From Saprospiraceae bacterium (GTDB lineage: Bacteria > Bacteroidota > Bacteroidia > Chitinophagales > Saprospiraceae): 64,000 bases of DNA. How positions within the stretch are numbered: position 1 is the stretch's first letter; each line of letters opens with the position of its first letter. This document shows, piece by piece, positions 1 through 7,704 of the stretch. The notes under the pieces were generated by a model. That model worked only from the letters and a program-made list of their open reading frames with translations, had not been told where the DNA came from and did no database searches. The stretch is taken from NCBI GenBank assembly GCA_018057925.1, contig JAGPCT010000001.1, positions 159,469-223,468 on the forward strand, given 5' to 3'. The position numbers and the translations under genes are program-made.

Positions 1-792
1 CACTTTGGCAATACGCCACCTTGCGCTAAATTGATCGCAGAAAACAAAGCAAAAAATGTCTTTTACTTTGAAGATGACCCCAATCCCATCACAGCCGGCA
101 AAGGTGAAGAAATTTTAAAGGAAGCAGGAATTAATATGTGTAATATCCAACCGGCACAACAAAGCAGTCTGATAGATAGATTTTACATCAATCAAATAAA
201 TCATAGACCCAAAGTAATTCTAAAATTCGCCCAAACCATTGATGGGAAAATGGCATCTTCATCAAAAAGAATTATCATCAGCAACCCTATATCAGCACGC
301 CTCGTGCATCGATGGCGATCAGAAAGTGATGGAATTTTAATTGGCTCAGGAACATTGGAAATGGACAATCCGCTTCTGGATAATAGATTATGGTTTGGAG
401 AATCTCCACATCGCTTTGTTATTGGCAAAAAATGGCATAAACCTCTTGCATCCTACAAACTATTTCATGATGACAAAAAGTCAACTTGGCTTAATACAGG
501 TACTCTACAAGAAAAAAATATAGATACTCAACACGTGGAGGATCCGGTCGTATGGGACAATATTTGGAAGATGCTTTACCAAAACTACGGTATCACCAAT
601 CTCTTAGTCGAAGGTGGTGCACATGTACTCAACAGCATTATAAATCAAGGAGCATTTGATGAAATACGCACTATCACTGCATCTACGACAATTAAAGAAG
701 CAGACATCAAAGCTCCAATATTAAATGGTATTCGTTTGATAAAGGAAATAAATTTGTCAGGAGACCAAATATCTTGGTATGTAAAATCATAG
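1..792 (+). CDS. ribD: Riboflavin biosynthesis bifunctional deaminase/reductase RibD, 5' truncated by the window
   Basis: The reading frame is open from base 1, so the gene begins outside the window; the TTG at 31 is internal. The first visible residues, HFGNTPPCAKLI, are the end of the zinc-binding deaminase motif of RibD (PCxxxGxTPPC). The reductase domain follows from about visible residue 66, with the substrate/NADPH-site patterns KFAQTIDGKMA, ILIGSGTLEMDNPLLDNR and LLVEGGAHVLNSII. In the RibD family these domains deaminate the pyrimidine intermediate of riboflavin synthesis and then reduce its ribosyl side chain, in the cytosol. The gene stops at a TAG at 790. No downstream riboflavin gene is present; a low-complexity repeat and a tRNA on the opposite strand follow. 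Confidence 0.93.
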   Translation, partial: HFGNTPPCAKLIAENKAKNVFYFEDDPNPITAGKGEEILKEAGINMCNIQPAQQSSLIDRFYINQINHRPKVILKFAQTIDGKMASSSKRIIISNPISARLVHRWRSESDGILIGSGTLEMDNPLLDNRLWFGESPHRFVIGKKWHKPLASYKLFHDDKKSTWLNTGTLQEKNIDTQHVEDPVVWDNIWKMLYQNYGITNLLVEGGAHVLNSIINQGAFDEIRTITASTTIKEADIKAPILNGIRLIKEINLSGDQISWYVKS

Positions 793-796
793 ATAA

Positions 797-893
797 AATG
801 GAGAATTGAAAATGGAGAATGGAGAATGGAGAATGGAAAATTGAAAATGGAAAATGGAAAATTTTCAATTATCAATTCTCAATTATCAATTAT
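797..893. repeat. Low-complexity GGAGAAT/GGAAAAT repeat tract with inverted half
   Basis: Seen directly: short tandem variants of ATGGAGA and ATGGAAA run from 797 to about 862 and continue into variants of CAATTATCAATT. The two halves can fold on each other because TTGAAAATGG-type units pair with ATTTTCAATT-type units. Such hexamer/heptamer tracts occur in Bacteroidota intergenic DNA. They create spurious open frames on both strands that I do not annotate. Confidence 0.8.
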
Positions 894-899
894 CTTCAT

Positions 900-931
900 A
901 AAACACAAAAGCCCCGGAGTACTCCGAGGCT
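900..931 (-). terminator. Rho-independent terminator of tRNA-Asp
   Basis: On the minus strand the 11-base arms AGCCTCGGAGT and ACTCCGGGGCT (one mismatch) sit directly downstream of tRNA-Asp and are followed by TTTTGTGTTTT. Confidence 0.75.
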
Positions 932-936
932 AATTG

Positions 937-1010
937 CGGTCCGGACGGGACTCGAACCCGCGACCTCCGCCGTGACAGGGCGGCATTCTAACCAACTGAA
1001 CTACCGAACC
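937..1010 (-). tRNA. tRNA-Asp (GTC)
   Basis: The minus strand folds as a cloverleaf. The acceptor arm GGTTCGG pairs with CCGGACC with one G-U pair. The anticodon loop CTGTCAC gives anticodon GTC (Asp). The T arm is GCGGG-TTCGAGT-CCCGT. The discriminator is G, and the 3' CCA is not encoded. The length is 74 nt. It has its own promoter upstream and terminator downstream, so it is probably a single-gene unit. Confidence 0.95.
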
Positions 1011-1058
1011 AGTAGTGCTTTTCAAAATCAACTTATTGACTTATCATTCAAAGCGGTG

Positions 1059-1087
1059 CAAAGATAAGAACACTTTGTAATCCTCAA
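1059..1087 (-). promoter_or_regulatory. Promoter of tRNA-Asp (Bacteroidota type)
   Basis: On the minus strand TTG (1087-1085) is followed after 18 nt by TATCTTTG (1066-1059), a perfect TAnnTTTG -7 box. It lies about 50 nt upstream of the tRNA 5' end. Confidence 0.7.
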
Positions 1088-1264
1088 AATTTTTTTGTTA
1101 AAAAAATAATTTTTTTTTCAATAACAATTTCACTATTACTCATATTAGGCTAACAATCAAGAAATTCAATAAAAATATAAAATCAAATTTCTAAATTTGT
1201 GTGAGATTTATTTAAAATATTTAACTTGCATCATAATGTCGGTTCATTATGTAATAACCTTTTA

Positions 1265-1416
1265 GACCCAAATCAGTAGTATGAATATTGACAAAAGAAA
1301 TAATGCTGATAATGAAGGTCATCCCAATTTACGAATCGTTTCATTGATTTAATGAAATCATTGATTACGAGTCGTTTATCGATGTCGCATTTTTTTGTTG
1401 CGGATTGTGGGTTTAA
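1265..1416 (+). repeat. Family A intergenic palindromic repeat, diverged copy
   Basis: This stretch of the 470-base gap between tRNA-Asp and kdsB matches the better copies at 6097 and 60448. It shares the order TAATGCTGATAATG, TTACGAATCGTTTCA, a central hairpin, GATTACGAGTCGT and a GCGGATT-GGGTT tail. The hairpin here is CATTGATTT/AAATCATTG, which differs from the CAATGGTTT/AAACCATTG hairpin of other copies but remains largely paired. No coding frame is visible in the rest of the gap. Confidence 0.75.
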
Positions 1417-1490
1417 ACCAATGTTGATGCATAAATCAATCGGCTTGAAATTATTTAAATAAAGTTTCCGACATCTATAAAATCTCGGAT

Positions 1491-1498
1491 TAATTTTG
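1491..1498 (+). promoter_or_regulatory. -7 box upstream of kdsB
   Basis: TAATTTTG matches TAnnTTTG and ends 52 nt before the kdsB ATG. No clear -33 TTG is seen at the usual distance. Confidence 0.5.
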
Positions 1499-1550
1499 GG
1501 ATTTATTTAAAATTGAATCTAAAATATCATTTCTTTTTATAAAGCTTTTT

Positions 1551-2300
1551 ATGCAGATTTTAGGAATAATACCGACACGATATGCCTCATCACGATTTCC
1601 CGGAAAAGCTTTGGCTGACATAGGCGGAAAACCTATGTTACAAAGAGTATATGAGCAATCCAAATTATCATCTTTCCTTTCCCATCTCCTTGTAGCCACT
1701 GACGACGAAAGGATTGCCGATACTTGTATCGAGCTAGGAATCCCCGTTGAAATGACATCAGATTATCATCGCAGTGGAACTGACCGATGTGCCGAAGTCT
1801 CCCGCAAATATCCGGAATATGAGGCTATTGTCAGCATTCATTGTGATGAACCATTCATAATGTCTAACCAAATAGACATATTGGCGAAGACTTTAATTCA
1901 AAATTCCAATGCTGATATTGCGACTTTAGCCAAATTTATCGAGAGTCAGGATGAGCTTGATGACCCAGAAATCGTTAAAATTGTTTTTGGTAACAATCAG
2001 GAGGCTATATATATGAGTCGCCACCCTATCCCCTATTTTGTCCACGCCAATAAAGAAGAATGGTTATTGCGACATCAGTATTATAAACACATTGGCTTGT
2101 ATGGATTTAAGCGTGACACCTTGTTGGAAGTAGCCGCACTTAATGTAAGTTATCTGGAGACATCAGAAAATGTTGAAGCTTTACGCTGGATAGAAAACGA
2201 TTATAATGTTAAGGTAGCCCTAACTGACTATGACAGTATAGAAATCAATACCCCACAAGACTTAGAAGATCTCATGTCCAATCGAACCAACTTATCATAA
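1551..2300 (+). CDS. kdsB: 3-deoxy-manno-octulosonate cytidylyltransferase (CMP-KDO synthetase)
   Basis: KdsB activates KDO with CTP to give CMP-KDO for the inner core of lipopolysaccharide, in the cytosol. The N-terminus IPTRYASSRFPGKAL (residues 7-21) is the CTP-binding signature. GGKPMLQRVYE, VATDDERI, SGTDRCAEV and HCDEPF follow in the order expected for the family. The length of 249 aa is normal. The ATG start is preceded by a TAnnTTTG box. The last 6 bp overlap the 3' end of the convergent cdd gene, so no terminator lies between the two. Its presence indicates a KDO-containing outer membrane. Confidence 0.96.
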   Translation: MQILGIIPTRYASSRFPGKALADIGGKPMLQRVYEQSKLSSFLSHLLVATDDERIADTCIELGIPVEMTSDYHRSGTDRCAEVSRKYPEYEAIVSIHCDEPFIMSNQIDILAKTLIQNSNADIATLAKFIESQDELDDPEIVKIVFGNNQEAIYMSRHPIPYFVHANKEEWLLRHQYYKHIGLYGFKRDTLLEVAALNVSYLETSENVEALRWIENDYNVKVALTDYDSIEINTPQDLEDLMSNRTNLS

Positions 2301-2777
2301 ATCAGAATTGGTAAATTGTATTGGCAAAATATCTTTTATTGACTTAATGATGTAAATCGGACCTGACTCACCCATCAAAATCAACCTGATATGTTTTTTT
2401 TGCTTGATTTCCATTTCACTCAACATTTGCCTACATGCACCACAAGGCGCTACCGGATGATTTACAATATGCGATGCTGATGATGCTGTGATTGCTACAG
2501 ATTCAATGTTTGCGGCAGCTCCATCTGTATTATATGCTGTCAGCAGGGCGCCCTCAGCACAAATACATATAGGGAAAGAGGCATTTTCCATATTGGCACC
2601 TATAAAGACTTTTCCATTCGAGTCAACCAATGCAGCGCCTACTTTAAAGTTGGAATAAGGCGCATAGGCGTGTTCTTTTGCTTTATTTGCCCATTCCATC
2701 AATACTTTATCTTCATTTACCAAATCATCAAGATTGGATATTATTTCATATTCAAATTGTACAACTTGCTTTCCCAT
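2295..2777 (-). CDS. cdd: Cytidine deaminase
   Basis: The protein (160 aa) matches the zinc-dependent cytidine deaminase family, which converts cytidine and deoxycytidine to uridine forms in pyrimidine salvage. The catalytic CAEGAL (Cys-Ala-Glu, about residues 72-77) and the second zinc motif PCGACRQML are intact. YSNFKVGAALV near residue 40 is the substrate-binding N-terminal signature. Homotetrameric forms are about 130-160 aa, so the length is normal. It is convergent with kdsB and overlaps it by 6 bp. Confidence 0.95.
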   Translation of the reverse strand: MGKQVVQFEYEIISNLDDLVNEDKVLMEWANKAKEHAYAPYSNFKVGAALVDSNGKVFIGANMENASFPICICAEGALLTAYNTDGAAANIESVAITASSASHIVNHPVAPCGACRQMLSEMEIKQKKHIRLILMGESGPIYIIKSIKDILPIQFTNSDL

Positions 2778-2914
2778 AGTCTTTAATTTAGTTAAATGTA
2801 AACAAAAAAATTTAAACGATTGAGAAATAGTTCTTTTTTATCCTAATTATTATAAACCCAAATTCCGTAATCGAAGTTTTCCAAAACCAAAAAGCATGGA
2901 GTATGAGAAATGTC

Positions 2915-3012
2915 CCACTGTACAAATCGTTTTAATGGTAAGGCAAAATAATTGATTAAAATTCGTACATCGATTCATTATTAGCCCAATTTGAAATTTG
3001 AGTTAACCCACA
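2915..3012 (+). repeat. Strongly diverged family A repeat
   Basis: The 450-base gap between cdd and the next gene has no plausible gene. GTACAAATCGTTTTAATGG, ATTGATTAAAATTCGTA, ATCGATTC and TTTGAAATTTGAGTTAA align in order with the right two thirds of the family A element at 6097-6248. The hairpin has largely decayed. The first part of the gap (2860-2890) contains CCCAAATTCCGTAATCGA, a separate short match to the same family. Confidence 0.5.
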
Positions 3013-3229
3013 TTCAACATTAATAATTATAAAAAATTATAAGTTAAGTTATTATAACTTTTTCATTATATTACAGGTAAAACTATATTTTGGTAAACCT
3101 TTGGGCTATATCCAAGTATATCTTTTGCAGATTACACATTGATAAGAGAGAAATATTTACCTATTTAGAATATAAAATGCCGTATTTATTGATAAATTCG
3201 CACCTTCTTTATACAAACTAAACAATCTC

Positions 3230-4576
3230 ATGCCAGATTTAGAACCAATTAAGAAAATCATCTTATTTGGGGCGGGTCGATCAGCTACCTACCTTATTGA
3301 TTATTTGTTGAAGCATTCTGTTGAAGAGAATTGGAAAATCATTTTAGCGGACACCAATGTCAATGCAGCAAAGATCAAATTAAACAACCATCCGAATGGA
3401 GAAGCAGTTCCTTGTGACATACACGACACAGAAATCAGAGGCCAGCTAATTAAATCGGCAAACTTTGTCATTTCTATGTTACCGGCCTATCTACACATGC
3501 TTGTCGCCAAAGATTGTATTTTATATGGGGTAGATATGGCTACAGCATCCTATCTCAGTGACGAATTGATGGCTCTTGAAGATGAAATAAAAGAAAAAGG
3601 ATTGGTCTTTGCGAGTGAATTGGGTTTAGACCCCGGTTTAGATCACATGTCAGCGATGAAAATCTTTGATGAAATAAAACGAAATAATGGTACCATAACT
3701 TCCTTCGAATCCTATACGGGCGGACTGGTAGCTCCCGAAAGCGACGACAACCCATGGCATTATAAAATAAGTTGGAATCCTAGAAATGTCGTTTTAGCGG
3801 GACAATGTACGTCTCAATTTCTTCAACATGGTGAAGTAAAATATATTCCATACAACCGGTTATTTAAGGAGGCAAAAAATATAGATGTCAACGGACATGG
3901 GCAATATTCCATGTATGTCAATAGAGATTCTATCAAATACATTGAATTATATGGTCTAGAAGGTATTGAAACCATGATTAGGGGGACATTTCGAGGAAAT
4001 AACTATTGTGAAGCATGGTCTGTATTGGTGGATCTTGGACTTACAGACAATACGACAAAACTGAGTCTATCAGGCAACTTCCAATATTTAACACTTATTC
4101 ATGGATTTTTAAAGGGAAGTGGCAAAGATTTTAAATCCCGAATTGAATTAACCATAGGAAGACTCATTTCACAAGCCACCTTTGACCAAATTGAATGGCT
4201 CGGTCTTTTTGGAGGAAACCTTTGTACACTTGAGAATCCCACTCCGGCCGAATTCCTGGAATATGTCATCGTCAACAAATGGGTATTATCTCCTACTGAC
4301 CGTGACTTGATTGTCATGGAACACAAGATTAAATATACCATTGAAGAAAAGGAATATTGCCTTTCTTCTACTTTATATCGAGAAGGAACGGATGAAACCC
4401 ATACGGCAATGAGCGAATTAGTAGGTTTGCCATTGGCCATCTACACCAGACATAGAATGAAAGGTAAATTCCAAAAGCCGGGATGTATTTTGCCATTGAC
4501 AGAAGATATATATCAGCCCATATTGGATGAATTAGAGGAAATGGGCATCAAGTTCATTGAAACAATAAATGAATGA
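3230..4576 (+). CDS. Saccharopine dehydrogenase-like oxidoreductase
   Basis: The 448-aa protein has an N-terminal Rossmann fold with ILFGAGRSATYL (about residues 11-22) and the saccharopine reductase pattern FASELGLDPGLDHMSAM (about 129-145). It continues with SYTGGLVAPESDDNPW, typical of the Lys9/saccharopine dehydrogenase C-terminal domain. Known members make or split saccharopine using NADP and glutamate, in lysine degradation or synthesis. I cannot tell the direction from the sequence, and no other lysine gene is next to it. It overlaps the following flippase gene by 4 bp (ATGA), so the two are translationally coupled. The AT-rich upstream region has TAAATTCG, a weak -7 box. The family call is firm; the exact substrate is inferred. 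Confidence 0.85.
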   Translation: MPDLEPIKKIILFGAGRSATYLIDYLLKHSVEENWKIILADTNVNAAKIKLNNHPNGEAVPCDIHDTEIRGQLIKSANFVISMLPAYLHMLVAKDCILYGVDMATASYLSDELMALEDEIKEKGLVFASELGLDPGLDHMSAMKIFDEIKRNNGTITSFESYTGGLVAPESDDNPWHYKISWNPRNVVLAGQCTSQFLQHGEVKYIPYNRLFKEAKNIDVNGHGQYSMYVNRDSIKYIELYGLEGIETMIRGTFRGNNYCEAWSVLVDLGLTDNTTKLSLSGNFQYLTLIHGFLKGSGKDFKSRIELTIGRLISQATFDQIEWLGLFGGNLCTLENPTPAEFLEYVIVNKWVLSPTDRDLIVMEHKIKYTIEEKEYCLSSTLYREGTDETHTAMSELVGLPLAIYTRHRMKGKFQKPGCILPLTEDIYQPILDELEEMGIKFIETINE

Positions 4577-5898
4577 GTGGAAGTCCTGCTGAAAAGAAAC
4601 TGAGTATTTTTGAAGATCCTTACAAGGCTTTTCAAGTATTTAGCTTTATTCAACAGGTCGCTATTATTATTGGAAGCATTTTTCTAGCCAAAAGTGCTAT
4701 GCCCATTGAAAATATCGGCAAATTTGAGACACTGTTATATCTAGGCCAGTTTGTGAGTCTATTTTGGATAAGTGGATTAACTCAGGCCTTTCACGCTATT
4801 TATCCCAAGGTAGCTCTGGTTGAAAGAAAATCTTTTATCAGCACTACATTTACTATTTTTTTATTTCTTTCAATAGCTAGTTCTTTAATTTTAATCCTAG
4901 GTCGCCCTTTATTATTGCCCTTTCTTATTGAATCTCCTCAGATCGAGGGTTTATATTGGTTTTGTCTATACACAGCAATCAATACGCCTTCAATGCTCAT
5001 CCCTTCCTTATTGATGCTGAGGGGCAACAGCAAGGAATTGATGCGGTTTAGTTTATTTTACGGAATAGGTTATATATTAGTTTTTTTCCTAAACTTCCTT
5101 TTTGGGGGCAATCTAATCAATCTCTTAATCCTACTTAACATCTATACGCTCACATTATTACTGATGTCCGGAGGAATGGCATTAACGCTCAATTTGAATG
5201 CCTATAGATTAAAATGGGCTAAACGTCTATTTTTAATAGGCAGTCCTCTTATAGGATATTCAATTATATCAGGCATGGCCTTAATTTATGATGCATGGTT
5301 AGTACAAAGGCTTTATACGCCCAAGGCTATATTCGCTATATTCCGATATGGCGGAAGAGAATTTCCTTTGACTGTAACTTTAGCCATTGGATTGGGGACG
5401 GCTTTAATACCCATAATCAGTCGAAACTTGAAAGAAGGTTTAGAAAAAATAAAATCGCGCTCCCAGAGGCTGTATCCACTAGTTTTCGGCACATCTATTG
5501 TACTTGTTCTCATTTCTAAATTTATTTTCCCAATAATTTTTAGCACAGATTTCATTTCATCTGCTGCTATCTTCAACATATATATATTGATTATCATTAG
5601 CAGAATGATATACCCACATATCATTTTACTAGGCTTAAGAAAAACGAAAGCATTATTATATATTTCAATAATAGAGCTTTTTATCAACATAATAGGCAGC
5701 ACAATTCTAGGATTCAAATTTGGACTCTTGGGTATCGCAGGTGGTGTTTTTATTGCTCACATCATCGGCAAAATCGCACAAATTATTTATCTTAGAAAAA
5801 AATTGGGTATCCGACTGGATCAATATTTATCCGTCAAAAGGTATTTATTTTATTCTCTTGCACTAATATTGGCTTGGGGTATTTCAACGTATTTATGA
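4573..5898 (+). CDS. Polysaccharide flippase-like (MOP superfamily) membrane protein
   Basis: The 441-aa protein is almost entirely hydrophobic, with about 12 predicted transmembrane segments (for example VAIIIGSIFLAKSA, ISTTFTIFLFLSIASSLILIL and LFLIGSPLIGYSIISGMALIYDAWLV). The arrangement and length fit Wzx/MurJ-type lipid-linked oligosaccharide flippases of the MOP superfamily. The motif RYGGREFPLTVTLAIGLGTA resembles the conserved central helices of that group. It starts inside the stop codon of the upstream dehydrogenase. No glycosyltransferase is adjacent, so the substrate is unknown. Confidence 0.75.
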   Translation: MSGSPAEKKLSIFEDPYKAFQVFSFIQQVAIIIGSIFLAKSAMPIENIGKFETLLYLGQFVSLFWISGLTQAFHAIYPKVALVERKSFISTTFTIFLFLSIASSLILILGRPLLLPFLIESPQIEGLYWFCLYTAINTPSMLIPSLLMLRGNSKELMRFSLFYGIGYILVFFLNFLFGGNLINLLILLNIYTLTLLLMSGGMALTLNLNAYRLKWAKRLFLIGSPLIGYSIISGMALIYDAWLVQRLYTPKAIFAIFRYGGREFPLTVTLAIGLGTALIPIISRNLKEGLEKIKSRSQRLYPLVFGTSIVLVLISKFIFPIIFSTDFISSAAIFNIYILIIISRMIYPHIILLGLRKTKALLYISIIELFINIIGSTILGFKFGLLGIAGGVFIAHIIGKIAQIIYLRKKLGIRLDQYLSVKRYLFYSLALILAWGISTYL

Positions 5899-6096
5899 AC
5901 CCAGTAATAATAAAATCAAATTCTCCCTCAAAAAGTTGAATAGACCTTTATGAACATTGCCTCAGCACCAATAAATTACGCTGATTTTGAGTTAACAAAA
6001 GATGGCAATGCTCACATTAGTCAAAGGTAGTGTTTTTGTATTAAGGATCAATTTCAATAAAGTAAGAATAGTATGAAATAGATTTTACCAAATTAA

Positions 6097-6248
6097 TCCC
6101 AAATTCAGCAGTAAAGGTTTTGAAAAACCGCATAATGCTGATTATGAGGGTTAATCCCGATGTACGAATCGTTTCAATGGTTTACTGAAACCATTGATTA
6201 CGAGTCGTAAATCGATTCCGCATTTGTCTAAAGCGGAATTTGGGTTAA
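6097..6248 (+). repeat. Family A intergenic palindromic repeat, full copy
   Basis: This is the best copy of a roughly 150-bp element. Its left part reads AAATTCAGCAGTAAAGG, then CATAATGCTGATTATGAGGG. A strong hairpin CAATGGTTT-ACTG-AAACCATTG lies at 6175-6196, flanked by TACGAATCG and ATTACGAGTCGTA. The right part is GCGGAATTTGGGTTAA. It fills most of the gap between the flippase gene and the convergent T9SS gene. There is no coding potential. Confidence 0.85.
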
Positions 6249-6339
6249 TTTCAAATTTCTTTTTTATAATTTGCTCTCAGTACGATATACTCAATCAGAA
6301 ATGTAGGACATTCATCGCTAGTCTTTTCAAATCAATTAA

Positions 6340-6369
6340 AATAAGGGCGGTATGGGTTCCGCCCTTATT
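6340..6369. terminator. Perfect 11-bp hairpin between convergent genes
   Basis: AATAAGGGCGG and CCGCCCTTATT are perfectly complementary around an 8-nt loop. The hairpin lies between the ends of the flippase gene (+) and the T9SS gene (-). It has no long T run on either side, so bidirectional termination is likely but not certain. Confidence 0.65.
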
Positions 6370-6400
6370 GGATATAAGTGCGTGTGTTAATAATCCTTTA

Positions 6401-7567
6401 TCATTTATTTACAATTTGAAAATTTTTGACGCTAATTTTTCCTGATGAAGATAATAATTGAATCAAGTATAATCCAGTACCCACATTTTCATTAAGTTTT
6501 ATGACATTATCAGGACCTACTATCCCTTTATTTATTACCTTACCGGATATATCATATATTACATAATCATATTTTTCGGATGCTCCATCCAATTTTATGT
6601 TAAAAGAATTACCGATGACCGGATTTGGGAAGATTGTTATATTTGAACTTACTTGATTTTCAATTGAGTTGGTAGTGCCTAATCTTAATTGGTGGACACT
6701 GATAAATGTGGGCTTTTTAAATGAATTATCTTTATATTCGATTGTAGCTAATCCATAATGTTCACCGATTCTTATAAAACTATAATTATATTTATGTGTG
6801 GCTTGATTTTGAGCTAACCCAAATGCAGTCAGTAGTTGTGGCGGAGCAAGAGTTCCACCCAAATAAAAACTATCTACAGCTGTTTCCGTCGTTTTAACCA
6901 GCAAAACATCAATAGGTTTGGTAGCATTGCCATTCCTATCATTCACTTTCATCTGACCCCAGCCAATTACTTCCTTATCAGTGGTATAATGTGTGCGCCT
7001 TTGACCCGGTACATTATTTAGTCCAAAAAGTGCAACTGTCAATCCGAAGTTGGTAGAAAAGGAATAGGAATCCGTCCATTTAGTACCCATTGTCATCGGA
7101 TATTTAATTTCATGTTCTGGAGAACTGTACTTGACATCTTGATTGAAAAAAATCAAACTATCTAAACTTCCACCTGTCATACCCTTTAATGGGATAGCCT
7201 GCCTTTTTAAGGATACACCATAGCGCAATATGCCATCTTGGGTCACATTAAGCATTAATGCTGCATCATATCTTAATTGTGAAAAAGCATAAAACACTTC
7301 AGTTTGAAATGTTGCTTCCGGGAATCCTGGATTTCCTGACACAGGATACGCTGCTAAAAAAGTAACATTTGAATCAGTTGAAGAAGTAAAATCCCATACC
7401 TTATTGTCTCCAATTTCAATAGAAGGAAGTGATTTAAGCTTTAAGGTAGTAAAAGTATCATTTGTCCGACATTGTTCAATTGAAGGCGCATTGATATAAT
7501 CTATCGTAATTTGAGAATATCCTTGCTGACCCATAAGAATGAAAATAAATAGTATAATCTTTCTCAT
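6401..7567 (-). CDS. Secreted protein with T9SS C-terminal sorting domain
   Basis: I chose the ATG at 7567 (388 aa) over a GTG five codons earlier because it begins a clean signal peptide, MRKIILFIFILMGQQGYSQ. The C-terminal 80 residues form a type A T9SS sorting domain: ITIFPNPVIGNSFNIKL, then VIYDISGKVINKG and GTGLYLIQLLSSSGK. It should therefore cross the outer membrane through the type IX system and be released or anchored at the surface. The middle (about residues 25-300) matches no family I recognise; it looks like a beta-rich ectodomain with an initial DFTSSTD-like stretch. It is divergent from the histidine kinase gene. Confidence 0.8.
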   Translation of the reverse strand: MRKIILFIFILMGQQGYSQITIDYINAPSIEQCRTNDTFTTLKLKSLPSIEIGDNKVWDFTSSTDSNVTFLAAYPVSGNPGFPEATFQTEVFYAFSQLRYDAALMLNVTQDGILRYGVSLKRQAIPLKGMTGGSLDSLIFFNQDVKYSSPEHEIKYPMTMGTKWTDSYSFSTNFGLTVALFGLNNVPGQRRTHYTTDKEVIGWGQMKVNDRNGNATKPIDVLLVKTTETAVDSFYLGGTLAPPQLLTAFGLAQNQATHKYNYSFIRIGEHYGLATIEYKDNSFKKPTFISVHQLRLGTTNSIENQVSSNITIFPNPVIGNSFNIKLDGASEKYDYVIYDISGKVINKGIVGPDNVIKLNENVGTGLYLIQLLSSSGKISVKNFQIVNK

Positions 7568-7674
7568 ATTGAAAATTTTCACAAGAATAATAAAAAAGAT
7601 AATCCATTACATAAATTAGGGATAAACAACCAAATTATGTATATGAATACTTTTATTTAACAAAATCCTTGTCT

Positions 7675-7682
7675 TACATTTG
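7675..7682 (+). promoter_or_regulatory. -7 box of the histidine kinase operon; decides the start codon
   Basis: TACATTTG is a perfect TAnnTTTG box. It overlaps the first in-frame TTG (7669), so transcription should begin near 7689. This favours the later TTG at 7705 as the translation start. Confidence 0.6.
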
Positions 7683-7704
7683 TCAAAATATCTCTTTTAC
7701 AAAA

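Noticed and set aside
819..1067. Open frame spanning the repeat tract and tRNA-Asp
   Set aside because: It reads through low-complexity repeats and across a tRNA and its terminator on the other strand; no family resemblance.
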